Notes: generated from the letters alone by a model not told the origin. Positions 23,101-36,700 are shown, counted from the stretch's first letter. The stretch is DNA of 64,000 bases from Colias croceus (GCF_905220415.1 NC_059555.1:3596001-3660000), one strand, 5' to 3'. Numbers and translations are program-made.

Positions 23101-25237
23101 CATAAATTGCAGAGTGTGGTTTGTTAAAATAATATTCTGAGAACCTCTACTTTGGTTTCAATTAAAAAGAGATACAATGTAGCAAAAAAAAAGTCATGAG
23201 TCATCATCTGAAGTAGGTAATTAAGCTAGGTACCTAGTCTGATAAATTATGTAGTGGCACATACTAATAATAATATACTACGTATACAAGTAGTGGTAAT
23301 AAATGACTACGTACCATAAACATGGCTTTTGAATAACAATTAGGTACTATAATATGATACCTGAGTATCTGTAATAATAAACAAAATACACAATTCATAC
23401 TTACTTGTCTGAAGTTGTTGTTTGTTGTGTGAAGATAAAAAATTCACAAAACATAGTTAACCTTATGTTTATAATTAATATATTTACTAGGTAGGTACTA
23501 CCTTTGTACCTAATTTTTATCATATCCTTTACTACTTTATCTAGTAAGTATATACTAATCAAATTATCGTAATATATGGTTTTTTATTTGATAATCTGAT
23601 AACACGTCCTACAGACGTTTTTGGCACAAATTAGTTACCTAAGTAGTTGCAACATAGTATTAGTTCTCATATGTGAAAAAATCTTTAAAATCAGACCTAT
23701 AGGTACTTTTGGAGACAATTCAAAAAACAGACAAAAAATATTTTCTCTTTATAGTTAGTTAATATTATTTAGTGTAGATAAATATCCGGAGTTAGTCAGT
23801 ATTATAAGAAAATGCGTATTGCATATTAAAAAATAACAGCAGCTTTTTAGGTGCTAGTACAAAGTACCTATACCTATAAATAATAAAATTGGTCCATGCT
23901 ATAATCTACAAATCGGAGTTTTCAATTTTCCCGCCAACGTTTTGCCCACGAAGAGGATATTTATTTAGATGAATACAAGAAACACTCAAAATGTTAAATA
24001 AAGTTGGCTAGTATTAACAAATATACTTTAAGTGCCACAAGGAATTTTTTATTTTGTTGATACACTATCAAATACATTTTGTTAAATTACGACCATCGTA
24101 AACTCAATAACAATAGAAGTTGGAGCTAATTTATTCCGAATGACTTAGCTGATCAGGTAATTGCACATACAAGTCAAATTGGTTAAGGAATTTGAGATAA
24201 CATCATTATAGATAATTTATCTCTATACTTTGTAAGATAAGAGAATGCAATCAAATCGTGCAGTTTTATTTTATAGAACGTAGATACCTAATTGCGTTCT
24301 AATAACTTTATCTATACTATTCAATGATACTATCTATACTAATATTATAAAGCTGAAGAGTTTGTATGTTTGTTTGTTTGAACGCGCTAATCTCGGGAAC
24401 TACTGGTCCGATTTGAAAAATTCTTTCGGTGTTAGATAGCCCATTTATCGAGGAAGGCTATAGGGAGCAATGCGGGGAACAGCTAGTTGTCTAATAAGAA
24501 TACAAAAATATTGATGTTACATAGACCTGAGTAGGCGTACCACGTATTACCTAAATACCTAGGTACCTAGTTACTAGTTGCTATTAGTTACTGTAATACC
24601 AAAATACTTAAAATCAATAGTTACCTAGCTTTTGTATTGGAAATATTAAATCGTTGTGGTAATAGAAGTTCGTAAGTGGTAAAGCGTCGGCTGATTCATA
24701 ACATAAAAATAAAAAACCGGTATTTGGTAGTAAATAGGTAGGTACTAAATATTATTATTTTATTTTATATTAGTTAATAGGTAATATATAATTATATTCA
24801 CCATTAATAATTATTGTTATTTAATATTTTATGATGATCATTTGTTTTTAACTAAGTGTAAGTTCAAGTTACAAATTTATCAAAATCGGTTCATTCGTTT
24901 TGTACACGTACCTGCTACTACGAATCGTACGGCATTCGTAGCAACAGTATTACAATGTTATAGGAAATATATTGTAATACTATTTTCGTAGCATCTAAAA
25001 TAAACAATATCAGTTACACCTATTTGTAAATTGTATGTTGTCCACATTCTAAATTAAGCTCGTTCATACAATTAAAATAAATCTGTGAAAGTCTCGCTAT
25101 ACACTATACACTTTCTATACACTTTCTATAGAACCGTTTGGCGGCACACAAACTATGAATATTGCAAAGGAAATAGAATAATCGGTGTCCATTTATAATA
25201 CAAACAACGCACATCACAACTCACCGCTTACATCCAT
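20152..25237 (-). CDS. DUF2236 family protein (mpaB/latex-clearing-oxygenase-like), paralogue A
   Basis: Six exons on the minus strand (25225-25237, 22278-22398, 21846-22052, 21359-21595, 20798-21084, 20152-20546) join in phase into 419 residues. The first exon encodes only MDVS plus one base. Residues 59-76 form one hydrophobic, probably membrane-inserted segment. The DUF2236-type core follows: RRSNSVFTSYRRY, TVRVRH (R123, R125, H126), TVSQRDLALTQFGF, EAYNHFWRTIGHLIGL (H179) and NVPEYFEHMARAMLDG (H229). Bacterial Lcp and fungal mpaB relatives are oxygenases, haem-dependent in Lcp. Which histidine here would bind haem is inference, and the insect substrate is unknown. Exons 1-5 match paralogue B in length and phase. 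A TTTATT (AATAAA on the minus strand) at 19921-19926 is a likely poly(A) signal. Confidence 0.88.
21147..21320 (-). repeat. Lepidopteran interspersed repeat in paralogue A intron 4
   Basis: The ACTAGCTGTGCCGCGTGGTTTCATCCGC head, an AAATCGAACCCG middle and a TTAACAAACAAATAAATC tail mark a degraded member of the family ending in ACTAGC. Confidence 0.55.
22625..22845 (-). repeat. Lepidopteran interspersed repeat, 'GCCCGCGACTCCGTCCGCG' type
   Basis: The sequence runs from AAACTAGCTTTCGCCCGCGACTCCG to GAACATACAGACAC in the 2.8-kb first intron of paralogue A. Confidence 0.65.
23258..23289 (+). mobile_element. ~31-bp micro-insertion, copy 2
   Basis: This has the same CACA...ACTAATAATAATATA...ACGTATACA sequence as 6680-6710 (one substitution and one extra A). 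It is flanked by GTAGTGG on both sides (23251-23257 and 23290-23296). It lies in paralogue A intron 1. Confidence 0.65.
24335..24487 (+). repeat. Lepidopteran interspersed repeat, 'ATTATAAAGCTGAAGAG' type
   Basis: ATACTAATATTATAAAGCTG, TTTGTTTGTTTGAACGCGC and a GGGGAACAGCTAG end mark this family. A fuller copy is at 44480-44670. Confidence 0.65.
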
Positions 25238-27030
25238 TGTTGTTTATAACTTTAATTTAACACTGTATATCGTATCAAGGTCACATACAAGGCAGGAAAC
25301 CAGTTAGAAAACCTCCGATACTATTATGCAATACGGGCAAACACGACCATCGCGCGCGGTGGTCAACCATATACGGTATACGTATACCAAAACTCAAAAG
25401 ACAAAAGTCAGTTTCAACAGCTGTCGGTGAGTTCAATGACCGCTCTTACCATGACATCGCTTGGCGCGTTTTCACTTCGCACAGTCGCAGTGCGAATATT
25501 ACATTGCGGATTGCGGATACAACGTGATAGCTAGATAAGGACTATAAATGTAATGTATATGCGTTGGTCTGAGTTCCTTCAGTATTCAAATATTCGAGAT
25601 TTACAAATTTTTATTGATAAAAATTATAGACGAAAATATTGTACTAATTTAATTGAAACTTGCAAATGAAAACTATATTTTATAAACATTAAAACTGGTA
25701 GGCAACTATGTATAAGGTGGTCTTTGATTTAATCAATATACCTATATTATATTTATGTGATTAATTTATCTATCTTCTCTGTGACCTTTCGTATTATCTA
25801 TTGAGACCCCTTGAGAGCCCTTTATTTATTTTTTCATTGCAAGCAATTTAAAAGTACGTAATGATCATGGTAATGATCTAAAAATAATTGTTAGTATCAA
25901 GTATCAACTTTCAACATAGTGGTTAGTCTTTACATTCGCGTTGTTATGTTAAAATTAATTAAATATCTTGGGTTTAACAGTTATACATAATATTGTTAAT
26001 ATAAAAATTTGATTAAATTAAATACTACTTACATAATAATTTATCTATTTTATTTTACATTTTTATTTTGATTATATTATCTTCGTCATTTTTGACGTCA
26101 TTCAGACAAGGTCTTAAAATCTGATGAATCTTGTTTTTTTAGGGACATATAGTTAAGTACTGCGTATGTTTTTCATATCTAAAATTATAGAGTACATAGG
26201 TACCTAACTGATAATCTTCTTATATATAAAAATGAATCGCAAAATGTGTTGGTAAGCGCATAACTCGAGAACGGCTGAACCGATTTCGATAATTCTTTTT
26301 TTATTATATTCCTTGAAGTACGAGGATGGTTCTTATGTAAAGAAAACGTAAACATGTACCACGGGCGAAGCCGGGGCGGACCGCTAGTAATAATTAATAA
26401 TTATAGTGTGGACTTGCGGTTTTTCATAAACATTCCTGGGAATTTCGTTAAAATGCTTATGATTATATAATTATTTTGTCAATAATATTCTCTTATTTAC
26501 TTTATAATGAGTTCAATATTCTTAACATGCGTTCTAGAGATAAGTCCGGATAAATAGGAGAGACCGACAGACAAACATAAAAATAACTTTGTCTTGTGTA
26601 TAAGGACCCTATAACTGGGCATTTAGTAGGTATACATAATTTAAAAAATGTTAAGAAGTAGATAAATCGCATAGTACAAAATATAGGTACGCAAATTTTA
26701 TCCAAATAGGTACCTACAATCTACATATAAAAATTAAACATTTAGATTAAGATAACACATAATTATATTGTGTAATTAACTAGATAAATTGAGGATAAAG
26801 AATAAGTAATTAAAAGAAAGTTCTTGAACTTTTAGCTATAATAACACAATAAACAATATTATGATATCTTCAAAAATAAACGGGTTTCCTTCGAGTGTAT
26901 TTTATTTAGGGACACTAAAATTTTAAATTACCAATGTTACATTGTCGTATGGTAATTGGTACGATGGGGAAGGCGTACGACATTCACATAGCGGTCGACC
27001 TCATTTTGATCAACTACACGTGGAGGGAAC
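25238..27030. other. Intergenic region upstream of paralogue A, including its promoter
   Basis: The 300 bp above 25237 are more GC-rich (to about 25540) and probably carry the core promoter; no TATA box was identified. Further on, apart from the interspersed repeat at 26218-26388, nothing coding was seen. Confidence 0.5.
26218..26388 (+). repeat. Lepidopteran interspersed repeat ending GGGCGAAGCCGGGGCGGACCGCTAGT
   Basis: It contains CGAGAACGGCTGAACCGATTTCG and ends GGGCGAAGCCGGGGCGGACC. A copy on the other strand is at 57357-57530, and 36840-37025 shares its tail. Confidence 0.7.
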
Positions 27031-27326
27031 ATTGAGATAATATTACTACGTATGGAGGAGACACCACGAACAAAATCTTTGCGCCATTTTTTTGCTCTAA
27101 GTTTTAAAAATTATTATCTAGTTAGGTACTTATCGATGAAATTTATTCCTTTGCACTTTTCCGTATTATTTGTATTATTTGTGCAATATCGTAACACACA
27201 CGAAGGCATATTTGATGCGTTTCACTAAAAAATGAGCGTACAGTTACGCCATATGGCGTATGTTGAGCGGAACATATGTGATGTAGGCGCGGGTGTCGTC
27301 TCCATATGTAATATGTATATCTCAAT
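27031..27326 (+). mobile_element. MITE with ATTGAGATA termini, copy 1
   Basis: The 296-bp element begins ATTGAGATAATATTACTACG and ends TATGTATATCTCAAT (inverted). A related 284-bp copy lies in opposite orientation at 30129-30412. A CGCCATATGGCG palindrome sits inside. The long open frame in this interval is an artefact of the element. Confidence 0.75.
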
Positions 27327-28487
27327 GGGAGGGAACTCGATATTGTACTCTTATGACGATTCACGAGTCACGAGGCGGGAATCTTACAACAGATATAATA
27401 TTATGGACATTTATTTGCATAATTCTTTAATTCAGAAAAACTGCAACGTGTGTATGATTGACTGCCCTAATGAAGTTTTGACCAATATATTCGTTAATAT
27501 TGCTGTTTAGTACTTATAATATTTAATACCTTTTGGGCTTTAAGCAGTACTTAGTAAGAAATAACGACCTTCATTAAAGTTATAATTATAAATACCTATG
27601 TTGCCTACGTGTTTCCTAGGTATATTTTATAGAAAACTGGAATGTTTTACTTTTTTGTAGTTACTATTTTAAAGCCTAAAGTTTGTTAAAATTACTTCAA
27701 ATTCTAATACCTATTATTCGTTTGATTAATTTTTTGTACCTTGTAACTAGTTTATAATTCAATTATACATGACGTGTTACCTAATCTTGTTGTACTCAAT
27801 ACGAAGGGCGAATTATAATATTGATTATTAATAAATCACCACAGCTCAGGTTTTATCGATTACTCGAAATGTTATCATTATTTAAATCATATTATATAAA
27901 AGTAATACCTAGACGTGTTGTTGACGCAATTAGGATATGTTTATTTGGCAAACAGCTTAGGGTGTTAATTATGATAAAAATAGGTAAGTCTTAAATTATC
28001 TATCGAGATATGTATATAAACAATCAGATTTTACAAGTACCTAAGCGACTGATAAATAAATCCTCTTTACGTTAGCTGAAAGCTATGGGACACCCTGTAA
28101 AAATGATTGTATAGAGATAGACGAAGACACACAGACAGCAGTAAGAAATATGAATTTGCTAACTTTATATAAAATGTTTGTTTTAGAATTAACCTCTATT
28201 TTTCGTCGTATTGTTTTTTTTACACTGTTTTTTATAAAGGCTGCTGAGGCCTGAGTCATAGTTTTGACTTATGTGTGAAAAATGCAGGCGAAATACGTCA
28301 TCAATTTTCCTTATCTTAATTCATATTATAATCATATAAGTCAAACTTACCTTAACCTTATCTATTAGGTACAAAGTTTAAAAACCAAATTTATAGAAAA
28401 TTATGTTTTACGACGATAGGTAACTATGCTTCAAACAAATAATATTTACAGGATATTTTTTTTTTCATTTTAAAGCAGTATATAATA
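27327..28487. other. Intergenic, nothing recognised
   Basis: AT-rich sequence between two mobile elements. No conserved frame, RNA gene or repeat signature was seen. Confidence 0.5.
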
Positions 28488-28489
28488 TA

Positions 28490-29717
28490 GATAGGGAGGC
28501 GAGGTAGCTAAATGGCGTAATTCAACGGCGTCGTCGAGACTTATCAAAATCGAAAGAGAAAATAATTTCGAAAAGAAAAGCTTCTATGGTAAAAACCATT
28601 TTAGCGGTGGGTTTGGCATGTACGGATTTTCAAAAATGTAAAAAAAACAGTTACTTGGGCATTCTCGAGCGCGTCAGATATTCATACTACGTATGCCCCA
28701 AGTCCCTCTGATAACAACTGTATACTAATCTGCCGGTTTGCGTGGTGGGGCTAGGCATATAAATTCGTCAAAAATGCACAAAAAAAAATTTACTTTAGCG
28801 CGTCAGATTTTCGGAAGGGGTGTTAAGTAAAGCCCCAAGGAAGCTCCCCTTAAAAAAACTGACGATTACGACATGACGATAAGTTATGATGAATTTTTGA
28901 AAATGCAGAAAAAAAGAGTCCTTTTGAAATACTCGAGCGCGTCAGATTTTCATAGGGGAGGTTTATCTCGGTATCCTGAAAGCATATTTTCTTAATCTGA
29001 CAAAAATGTTGGGTTCTCTTAATCTCACCGAAAAAGGTTTGTGGGTTTCTTTTTTTTAATCATCGTTATTTCATATCAATTTTTCTTAACTCCCTCAGTT
29101 TTCGAGATATACACAAAAAACCGGGAGTTTGAGTTTTTACGATGCTTCAAGTAAAAAAAGTTTTAACTTTGGACAAAAATGAAAAGAGACCTTTTTTTGT
29201 AAAATAAAATTACCTTTTTTGTTTATTTAAACTTTTTTTTTTTGTAAAAAGTAAAGTTCGCGACTTATATGCTGCAACACGTTTTTCGGAAGATGAAATG
29301 GCTCCTCCAGACTTCCGGTCATGCGGAAACCGGCAGATTTTGTATTTTTAATAAGTTTTAGATTATATTCTTCAAAATAAAAATAAAAACAATCGCGCTC
29401 GAGAATGCCGGATTAACGTTTTTTTTTTTTACAAGTTCGCGACCCTATAACTCGGCGGCGTCAAGGACTTATGGTCAGATTAGTTAAATTTAGTCTTAAA
29501 ACACTAAAATCAACCCCCAATATCTTAATCTGACGCGCTCGAGTATTTCAGACTATCGATTTTTTTTTTACTAATCTAATCGTCTATCCTAGGCGCGCGT
29601 CACTACATATAGAGCTAAATAGTTAACAAGGTTGTTCTATTAGGTCTAAAGTATCTCTCATATCTTAAACTGCCACGCTCGAGTATTACAGAAAATTAAC
29701 CTCTTCGCCTCCCTATC
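28490..29717. mobile_element. Non-autonomous TIR element with TA target duplication, copy 2
   Basis: At 1228 bp this is the fuller copy of the family at 7045-8116. It has the same GATAGGGAGGCGA termini, flanked by TA at 28488-28489 and 29718-29719. It retains a segment (about 28805-28945) bounded by two CGCGTCAGATTTTC repeats that copy 1 lacks. Inward-facing CTCGAGCGCGTCAGAT motifs are again present in both halves. Confidence 0.85.
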
Positions 29718-30128
29718 TAATAGGCATAATGTTAGTTTATCATCATCCTCATCAGCCCATTACGTTCACTATGCTACTAGTGCATTATATGCATTATATT
29801 TTAAGCATAGTGCATTACATGATGTAAGTTTACTTAGAAACAGATTTAACAGACTCAAAGGTAAAAAATAAGGCAAACTGCAAAATAGATTTATTTTATT
29901 ACACAACCCACATTATAACTTAGTATATAAAAATAATGGTATATACTACTACCTAATAATTATCGTCGAAATTCATTATTGTCTCTATGCTCCCCCTAAT
30001 CTTCGAAAAAACAAGATTAATATTCACAGAACATTAATTTCTTTTAGAAAAAGCAATATAACTTATCTCTCTAGGTTACTCTAGCTTTTGATCGATAGCA
30101 CGCATCGATAGTTATTACCATGTTATTC

Positions 30129-30412
30129 ATTGAGATATACATATGGAGATGACACCGCCTATATCACTTATGTTCCGCTCAACATACGCCATATGGCGTA
30201 GGTAACTGCACGCTCATTTTTTATTTGTTATAAATTGAAACGCATCAAATATGCCTTCGTGAGTGTATTGCACAAATAATACGGAAAAGTGCAAAGGAAT
30301 AACTTTCATCGGTAAGTAACTACTTATAATAATTTTTAAAACTTAGAGCAAAAAAATGGAGCACAGATTTTGTTCGTGGTGTCTCCTCCATACGTAGTAA
30401 TATTATCTCAAT
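30129..30412 (-). mobile_element. MITE with ATTGAGATA termini, copy 2
   Basis: This is the inverted relative of 27031-27326, with ATTGAGATATACATATGGAG on the left and CCATACGTAGTAATATTATCTCAAT split over the right end. The pair forms a 3.4-kb inverted arrangement around the TIR element. Confidence 0.75.
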
Positions 30413-30545
30413 GATGTTATTACGTATTGTTACAATCGCTCTCATACGTTTTAAAAAATAGTCTGTGGTGTATTTCTATATTTAAACATATGCACGCTTA
30501 ATAAAATATTAATTTTCAACTTAATTGACTTAAAAATGTTTATTA

Positions 30546-30733
30546 TAGTGCCACAAACTTAACTGACCCGGTGGCAAAAACTGGAACTACGTGCCGCCAT
30601 TTTGAAATGTCACATTTTCATAGACTTTTCCTTGGACTTTTCATACGGAATATTTTGTTTGTATAAAAAAAAATCGACATCAGTGACACCGTCACCGGGT
30701 CAGGTATGTTTGTGGCCTGTGTTTGTGGCACTA
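30546..30733. mobile_element. MITE with TAGTGCCACAAAC termini
   Basis: The 188-bp segment starts TAGTGCCACAAAC and ends GTTTGTGGCACTA. A subterminal GACCCGGTG/CACCGGGTC is also inverted, and TA lies outside both ends. It sits about 60 bp beyond the stop codon of paralogue B. Confidence 0.75.
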
Positions 30734-30793
30734 TACAAAGGTCAAATAAAAAAGTTTATTAAAATAGTCAATAGTGAAAAGAGACAATTACTA

Positions 30794-33700
30794 TCACCAC
30801 AGTATACTTAATAGAGCTTCGTACCATGTTTCTTCCTTTCGAGGTTTATAATATTCACTATTAGGCACAGGAGGTGTTGAGTCAGTTGGATCTTCTTTGA
30901 ACATGTCGGAGTATGCGTGCGAAAGTCCATACCTCCACATTACAACATATGGCAAATATTTGCCCATGAATATATAGAAATTAAATTGGAAGTTTAAAAG
31001 AGCTCTGCCTATGAAAGTCGAGTAAAAGCTCACGACTACGCTCATGAGGGCCAGTTTATATTTCGCCTTGAAGGAAAGTTGTTTGTAGGGTGGGGAATTT
31101 TCAACGGTCTCATAGTCCTGCAGGTACAATAGACGAGGGGGTCTTTTTGCCAGTTTTAAAGGACATTTTCCCATTAACTCTTCTGAATCGACACCTGAAA
31201 ATAAAAAAAATAAAACAAATTTGGTATAATATCGATATGATTCTATGGTGATAGACGTAAATAATTTGCTATCGATTTGAGGTCGATCGGCAAGATTAAA
31301 TGAAAAGTATCATATTTACCCGTATTAGATGGCTTTCCAGCAAGATGCTTCTTTATTTTTTCTCTGAGTGCAAAGAGGTCTTGCTCAGTATAAACATAGC
31401 CGGGAACATCAGAAACATATCGAGCCAAGAATATAAGGGATTCCGCTTCTATAGCTGGGTGCATAGCATACATTCCATCAAGCATGACCCGGGAGGAGTG
31501 CTCGAAATATTCTGGAACATTTTCCATGCAAGGTGTGTATACACGCTGCTGGATTATTTCGCACATCTTACGCGTTTCTTCAAAGGTTTTCCGGCAAATG
31601 TTGTACCTGTGAAATGATAAATTATGTTTATTAAGAACAAAACAATCTCACCATGCTGACTTTGTTAGATTATGACTTGATTTCATGATTTTGGAGTGGT
31701 TTTTAGACTGTTCATACAAAATGTAACTACACTAGTAATTAGTATATTGTCATTATTCAGTCGTACTTATCTTCCAAGCCAATCATCGCCCCAAGGACGC
31801 TCCAAAAATGATTAAATGCCTCCCAATCTCCCGGCTTCTGTTGCATTATTCCCAGCTTCTCAGGTTTCAGGATCGTGGCACCAACAAACCCAAATAGAGT
31901 TAAGGAGATATCCCGTTGGGATACAGTTCCCTGGCGCTTTAATTTTGCTACTCGGTCAGCGCGGGCATGTCGGCTGCGGACTGTGTGAAGTGATTTCCAT
32001 GATCTGAAAATATTATAATTTGAGAATTTTTTAAAGAATGTAAATTATTTTCTCTATACAGAGTGTCCCACCGTCGGTATTCTAAGCTTAATGGAGTTTA
32101 TAGTTTTGCATACGCTGAGTACGTAAAAAATACTTATAAAACTCCAGATGCATTTTTTTTCAAATTGATGAATTCTTAAAACTCTTTGTGTACGCCCCTA
32201 ACAAGCAACCCGCAGGCCGCGAGAATTTGAATGCTAAAAAAATCAAAGACATGACAAGACATGGATTATTAGAATACCCTCTCAATGTTATTTTGTACTC
32301 AGGTAGAGCAAGTTAGCATTTATTTTAAGATATATTTTATTACTTAGGCACAAAAAATCAATAGTACGTATACTTTTTGTGATCAGCATTTTTCCCACCA
32401 TTTTTGCTTACTACGAAAATAAATAAGTACTAAAATGTCTCCTTATTTGTGGTTCAAGTCTTAAGTTTGTTTTAAAATATTAAGATACTTTTTGCAATAT
32501 GATGTTAAATTAGATTTATTGTATTTGTAAGGGTTTACTAACTTAGCATTATTGAACAATAAACACGTTCGAATATCTTTATTCCCTATACAAATTAGAT
32601 ATTAAGTAGCAGCAGAATACTCACTTGCTCCCTGGCTTCAGTTCATAATCGAACCAAGTCATAATGTGTAAAAATGTAGACCAATAGCGTCTGTAAGCTG
32701 TAACCTCTGAGTTGGATCGGTTTGTGCCCACCAATACTTCCAGAATTGTTGGAATCGAGAATACTGATATAAGTCCCAGAATCATAGATATAGACTGCCC
32801 GAACAAGAAGTTTTTGATGAATTGACGTCCTCTGAAAAGTAAATTACATTTTATTTTTGTTTGTTAATGTCGCAAGTGGTACTGGTAAGTGGTAACTGGT
32901 ACTGTACTGTACTTATATAGTGTTTTATACTGTGGCAAACTCATAAATGTCTGAATGACAAAATATTCCTGTATACCTGGAAATCTATCTTCATCTATAT
33001 ATTTTTATTTTCATTTTGGCACTAATTGCAGTTACATTCCATCATAAATCATAATATTAGCTCAAATTTAAATTCGAGAGCAATAAATCCTTTGAACGCT
33101 ACTCAGGGACACAAGTTATAAATAAGCTCTCGGCTTATATTTGAAGTTTTATCACACATTTTCATGAATTCAAAATTTGAATTTCAAATCGCACTTACAA
33201 TGACTCGTGCTAGCTGACATCGAAGGTTTTTTTACGTGAAGTTCTTCGTTAAATTATTCTTTATCCCTCAGTTACATGTAGCCACCACATCTCAGCTCAA
33301 ATTAAATGTAGTATGTATATAAGTTGATATTAATAGTAGTGTTGCCCAAATGCAAGAACAAGACGAGACTTAGCCAGTCTTGGTCTTGGTCTTGCGCCAG
33401 TACACCTGGTCTTGGTCTTGGTCTTGGTCTTGCGCTCCCAGTCTTGGTCTTGGTCTTGGTCTTGCAGCAAGAGTCTTGCAAGTCTTGCAATTACCTATTA
33501 GTCTATTACTATTTATTAAAGTTTACTTTAAATCTTAGAAAAACGTATTAGAATTGGAACATTGTGAGCTTGAATTAACATAGCCATAGTAAAGATCAAG
33601 CAGATTAATAAATAACTAAAGATTTGATAAGAAATTCGAAAAATCAACTGACCTATATGTCGTTTTCCATGGAATTAACTTTTTCTTAATAAACATTTAT

Positions 33701-36700
33701 GATTTAAACATTTGATTTTTTTTCATTTAAGCTGACATTTGCTAAAACATGTAAAAAACAAATTAATTACAATAACTTGACTGTATTTTAAAGAACAATA
33801 CTTATCTGTTTAGAAAGAGATTGAACCCTCAACTTATAAGAAATTTAATAAAAGAGTTTTACGATTTATCATTTATTTGAATAAAAACAAAAACATATAA
33901 GTAATCAATATTATAATATATACTTACTAGAATGAATTAATATGACATCTACTACCTATCCTTACCATTTTATCCTAATCATAATACTACTTGCGTGATC
34001 AGTATAATGTATTCATTTTCATTCTAAGCACTCTGAAACTTATTATTCTATGGAACACCTGTAGGTACTCTTAAAAAAAATCGTGCATGTTTATACCTAC
34101 GCCCTATGGCGGCAATCAAATAGTGTCAAATGTTATGATTTCGGCGTGGCGGCCACGATTGTTTTAGATTTCAAAAGAAGCCGCCAAGTTTTTCGGAAGT
34201 ACATGTATCATAACCATGTACTTCCGAAAAGCGGCAAATTTCTTTGAGAAGTAAGTACAAAACCTTTGATGTCGCATTATCAAAGTGCCGATGGTTAAAA
34301 CATAACTATGCATGCACTCAGTTTGATTTTAATAGATATTTTTTTTATTCGCTATGTTTATGGTAGTAATGCGCATAGGTCCAGTTTTTCATATTCTTTG
34401 ATACAGTTTTTTGCGTCTCATAGAATTCCTAAGCGTACCTACTAGTTATACACCGAACTGTTACACCTAACTACTCAGTGAAATAGCGCTAGGTCCTAGC
34501 TGCAAGACGCAAGAGTCTTGCAGGCTAAGTCTTGTTCTTGCTCAAGTCTTGCACGGTCAGTCTTGGTCTTGGTCTTGCTAAAATTACGCGGTCTTGTTCT
34601 TGGTCTTGGTCTTGCAAAAACGCAAGACGCAAGACCAAGACTGCAAGACCAAGACTGAATTTGGGCAACACTAATTAATAGCCATTCAAAATTTGTAAAT
34701 TAGCTTTACAAAACGAACATCTGATATAACAATAATTATAGATATACGAATGTATAATAAATAATTACCAATGATATCATTTATGGGAAGTAACTGGATC
34801 GTATAATTAAAATTAATAAAAACACAATTTTCAAAATATGTATTAAGATAATATTGATGATAACTTTGTGATAGAAGGATTATAAATTATTGTAATTATA
34901 ATCTTATAGATGTGAGAAGTATCATGAGTTTTTTATTTATTTTGATACCATTTTAAGATCTAATTAGATGAAGAAGGAAGGCTCCTGTCAAAGAGCCTCT
35001 GGAGTAGGAAAGATAAAGGAATATATTATTTTTTGCAGCCTTGGCACGAAATAACATCCGTCAAAATCCGAGACATAATCAAAATTTGTATTAAGATAAT
35101 AATTAATAATAACAAGAAAATTATTATCGACAATGACTCATCAGTTTGTTAAATAAATAATACATATTATAAGTATAGGCGGTTAAATTATTATCTACTT
35201 ACATGTAGGTATTAAAGAAATATTTTGCTAACGCAAAAAGTTTTAAAGTTAAATGTACATGTTAAGAAAGAATGTTTATGTATTCTTTGTTGATATGTAC
35301 ATTTAATTTTACCCATATTTTACCATTGTACGGTTAACGTAGTTATTAGATGGAGAGAGAGAGAGAGAGTTTTCATCTGTCCATAATTCCACATTATGAA
35401 GGATCCTTGCATTCCTTATTAAATTTTCATAGGTCCTAAATTTATACAAAACTAGATTTGAGCCCGCGGCTTCTCCCGCGTTTTCAATCTTCCTTAATTA
35501 ATAGATTTCCGGGATTAAACCTATCCTTTGTGTTAATCCAAGTTACCCTCTATATGTGTGCTAAATTTCATTATAATCGGTTCAGTAAAATTTACGTGAA
35601 AGAGTAACAAACATCCTCACAAAGTTTCGCATTTATAATATTAGTAGGATCAATCTTGGATCAATAATATTAGTAGGTAGTAAAAGAACACTGGAGCAGT
35701 GGTGGCTCAGTGGTGAGACCTCGGACTTCGAATCGATAAGTCCGGGGTTCGAGACCAGGCAAGCGCGCACGAATTAAATTGATTTTTCAATAATTTATCT
35801 GCGCATGTTGTAACATCACCACTGCTCGAACGGTGAAGGAAAACATCGTGAGGAAACCGACATGTCGAAGAATTAAAAAGTTCGACGACATGTGTCATCC
35901 GCCAACACGCACTTGGCCAGCGCGGTGGATTATGGCCTGTACCCTCATAGGAGGCCCGTGTCCCAGCAGTGGGAACGTATATGGGCTGATGATGATGATG
36001 ATGATTGATGAAAAGAACACTAAAAAAACTCACTGTTCATGTTTCTGTTTATCGAACCAGTCGGGCAGCTTCATCACCAGGTCTTCAGCTTTCACAGAAT
36101 CCGACGGAGTCTCATACGCCTCGGCGCTGAAGAGATTCTCCGCGACCTCCTCCACTGAAAATAATTATATTAATTTTTAAGCAAGGCGTAATTTTGTAGA
36201 TATTTATTTTAGGTTAGGTATTTATAACATTTGAAGAAAGGTAACAAAGGGCATTGAAACTTTCTGGCATATCAAACCCGCCGCCATTTTGATTTTTTTT
36301 CAAAATCGCGGCGCACGATTAAAGTGATATGTATGGATAGAGGATACATAGACAAACAAAAAATGTCTAATAACATAGTACCCTAAAGCGTCACATTACC
36401 GAGATATTTGGAGGTAAATAACGGCTTATTGGAAGAAAGTAGGTAGACTCATTACATAAAAACATACATACATTACATAAAAATGTAAGTAATGTAATGA
36501 ATACCTATTTTCTTCCTGTAATAATAATAATCTACCTGGGAGTGATTATTTGGAGATAATATTATGCATATAGACACGTATTATGTCTATTTTTAGTGTT
36601 TGTCGTACTCATAAGTGAATATTTACCTCCAAATATCTCGGTAATGTGACGCTTTAGGGTACTATGTTATGAGACATTTTTTGTTCGTCTATGTGTCCTC

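Noticed and set aside
33302..33551. Frames with TKTKTKTG or LGLGLGL repeats
   Set aside because: They are translations of the GGTCTT minisatellite inside the hAT-like element.
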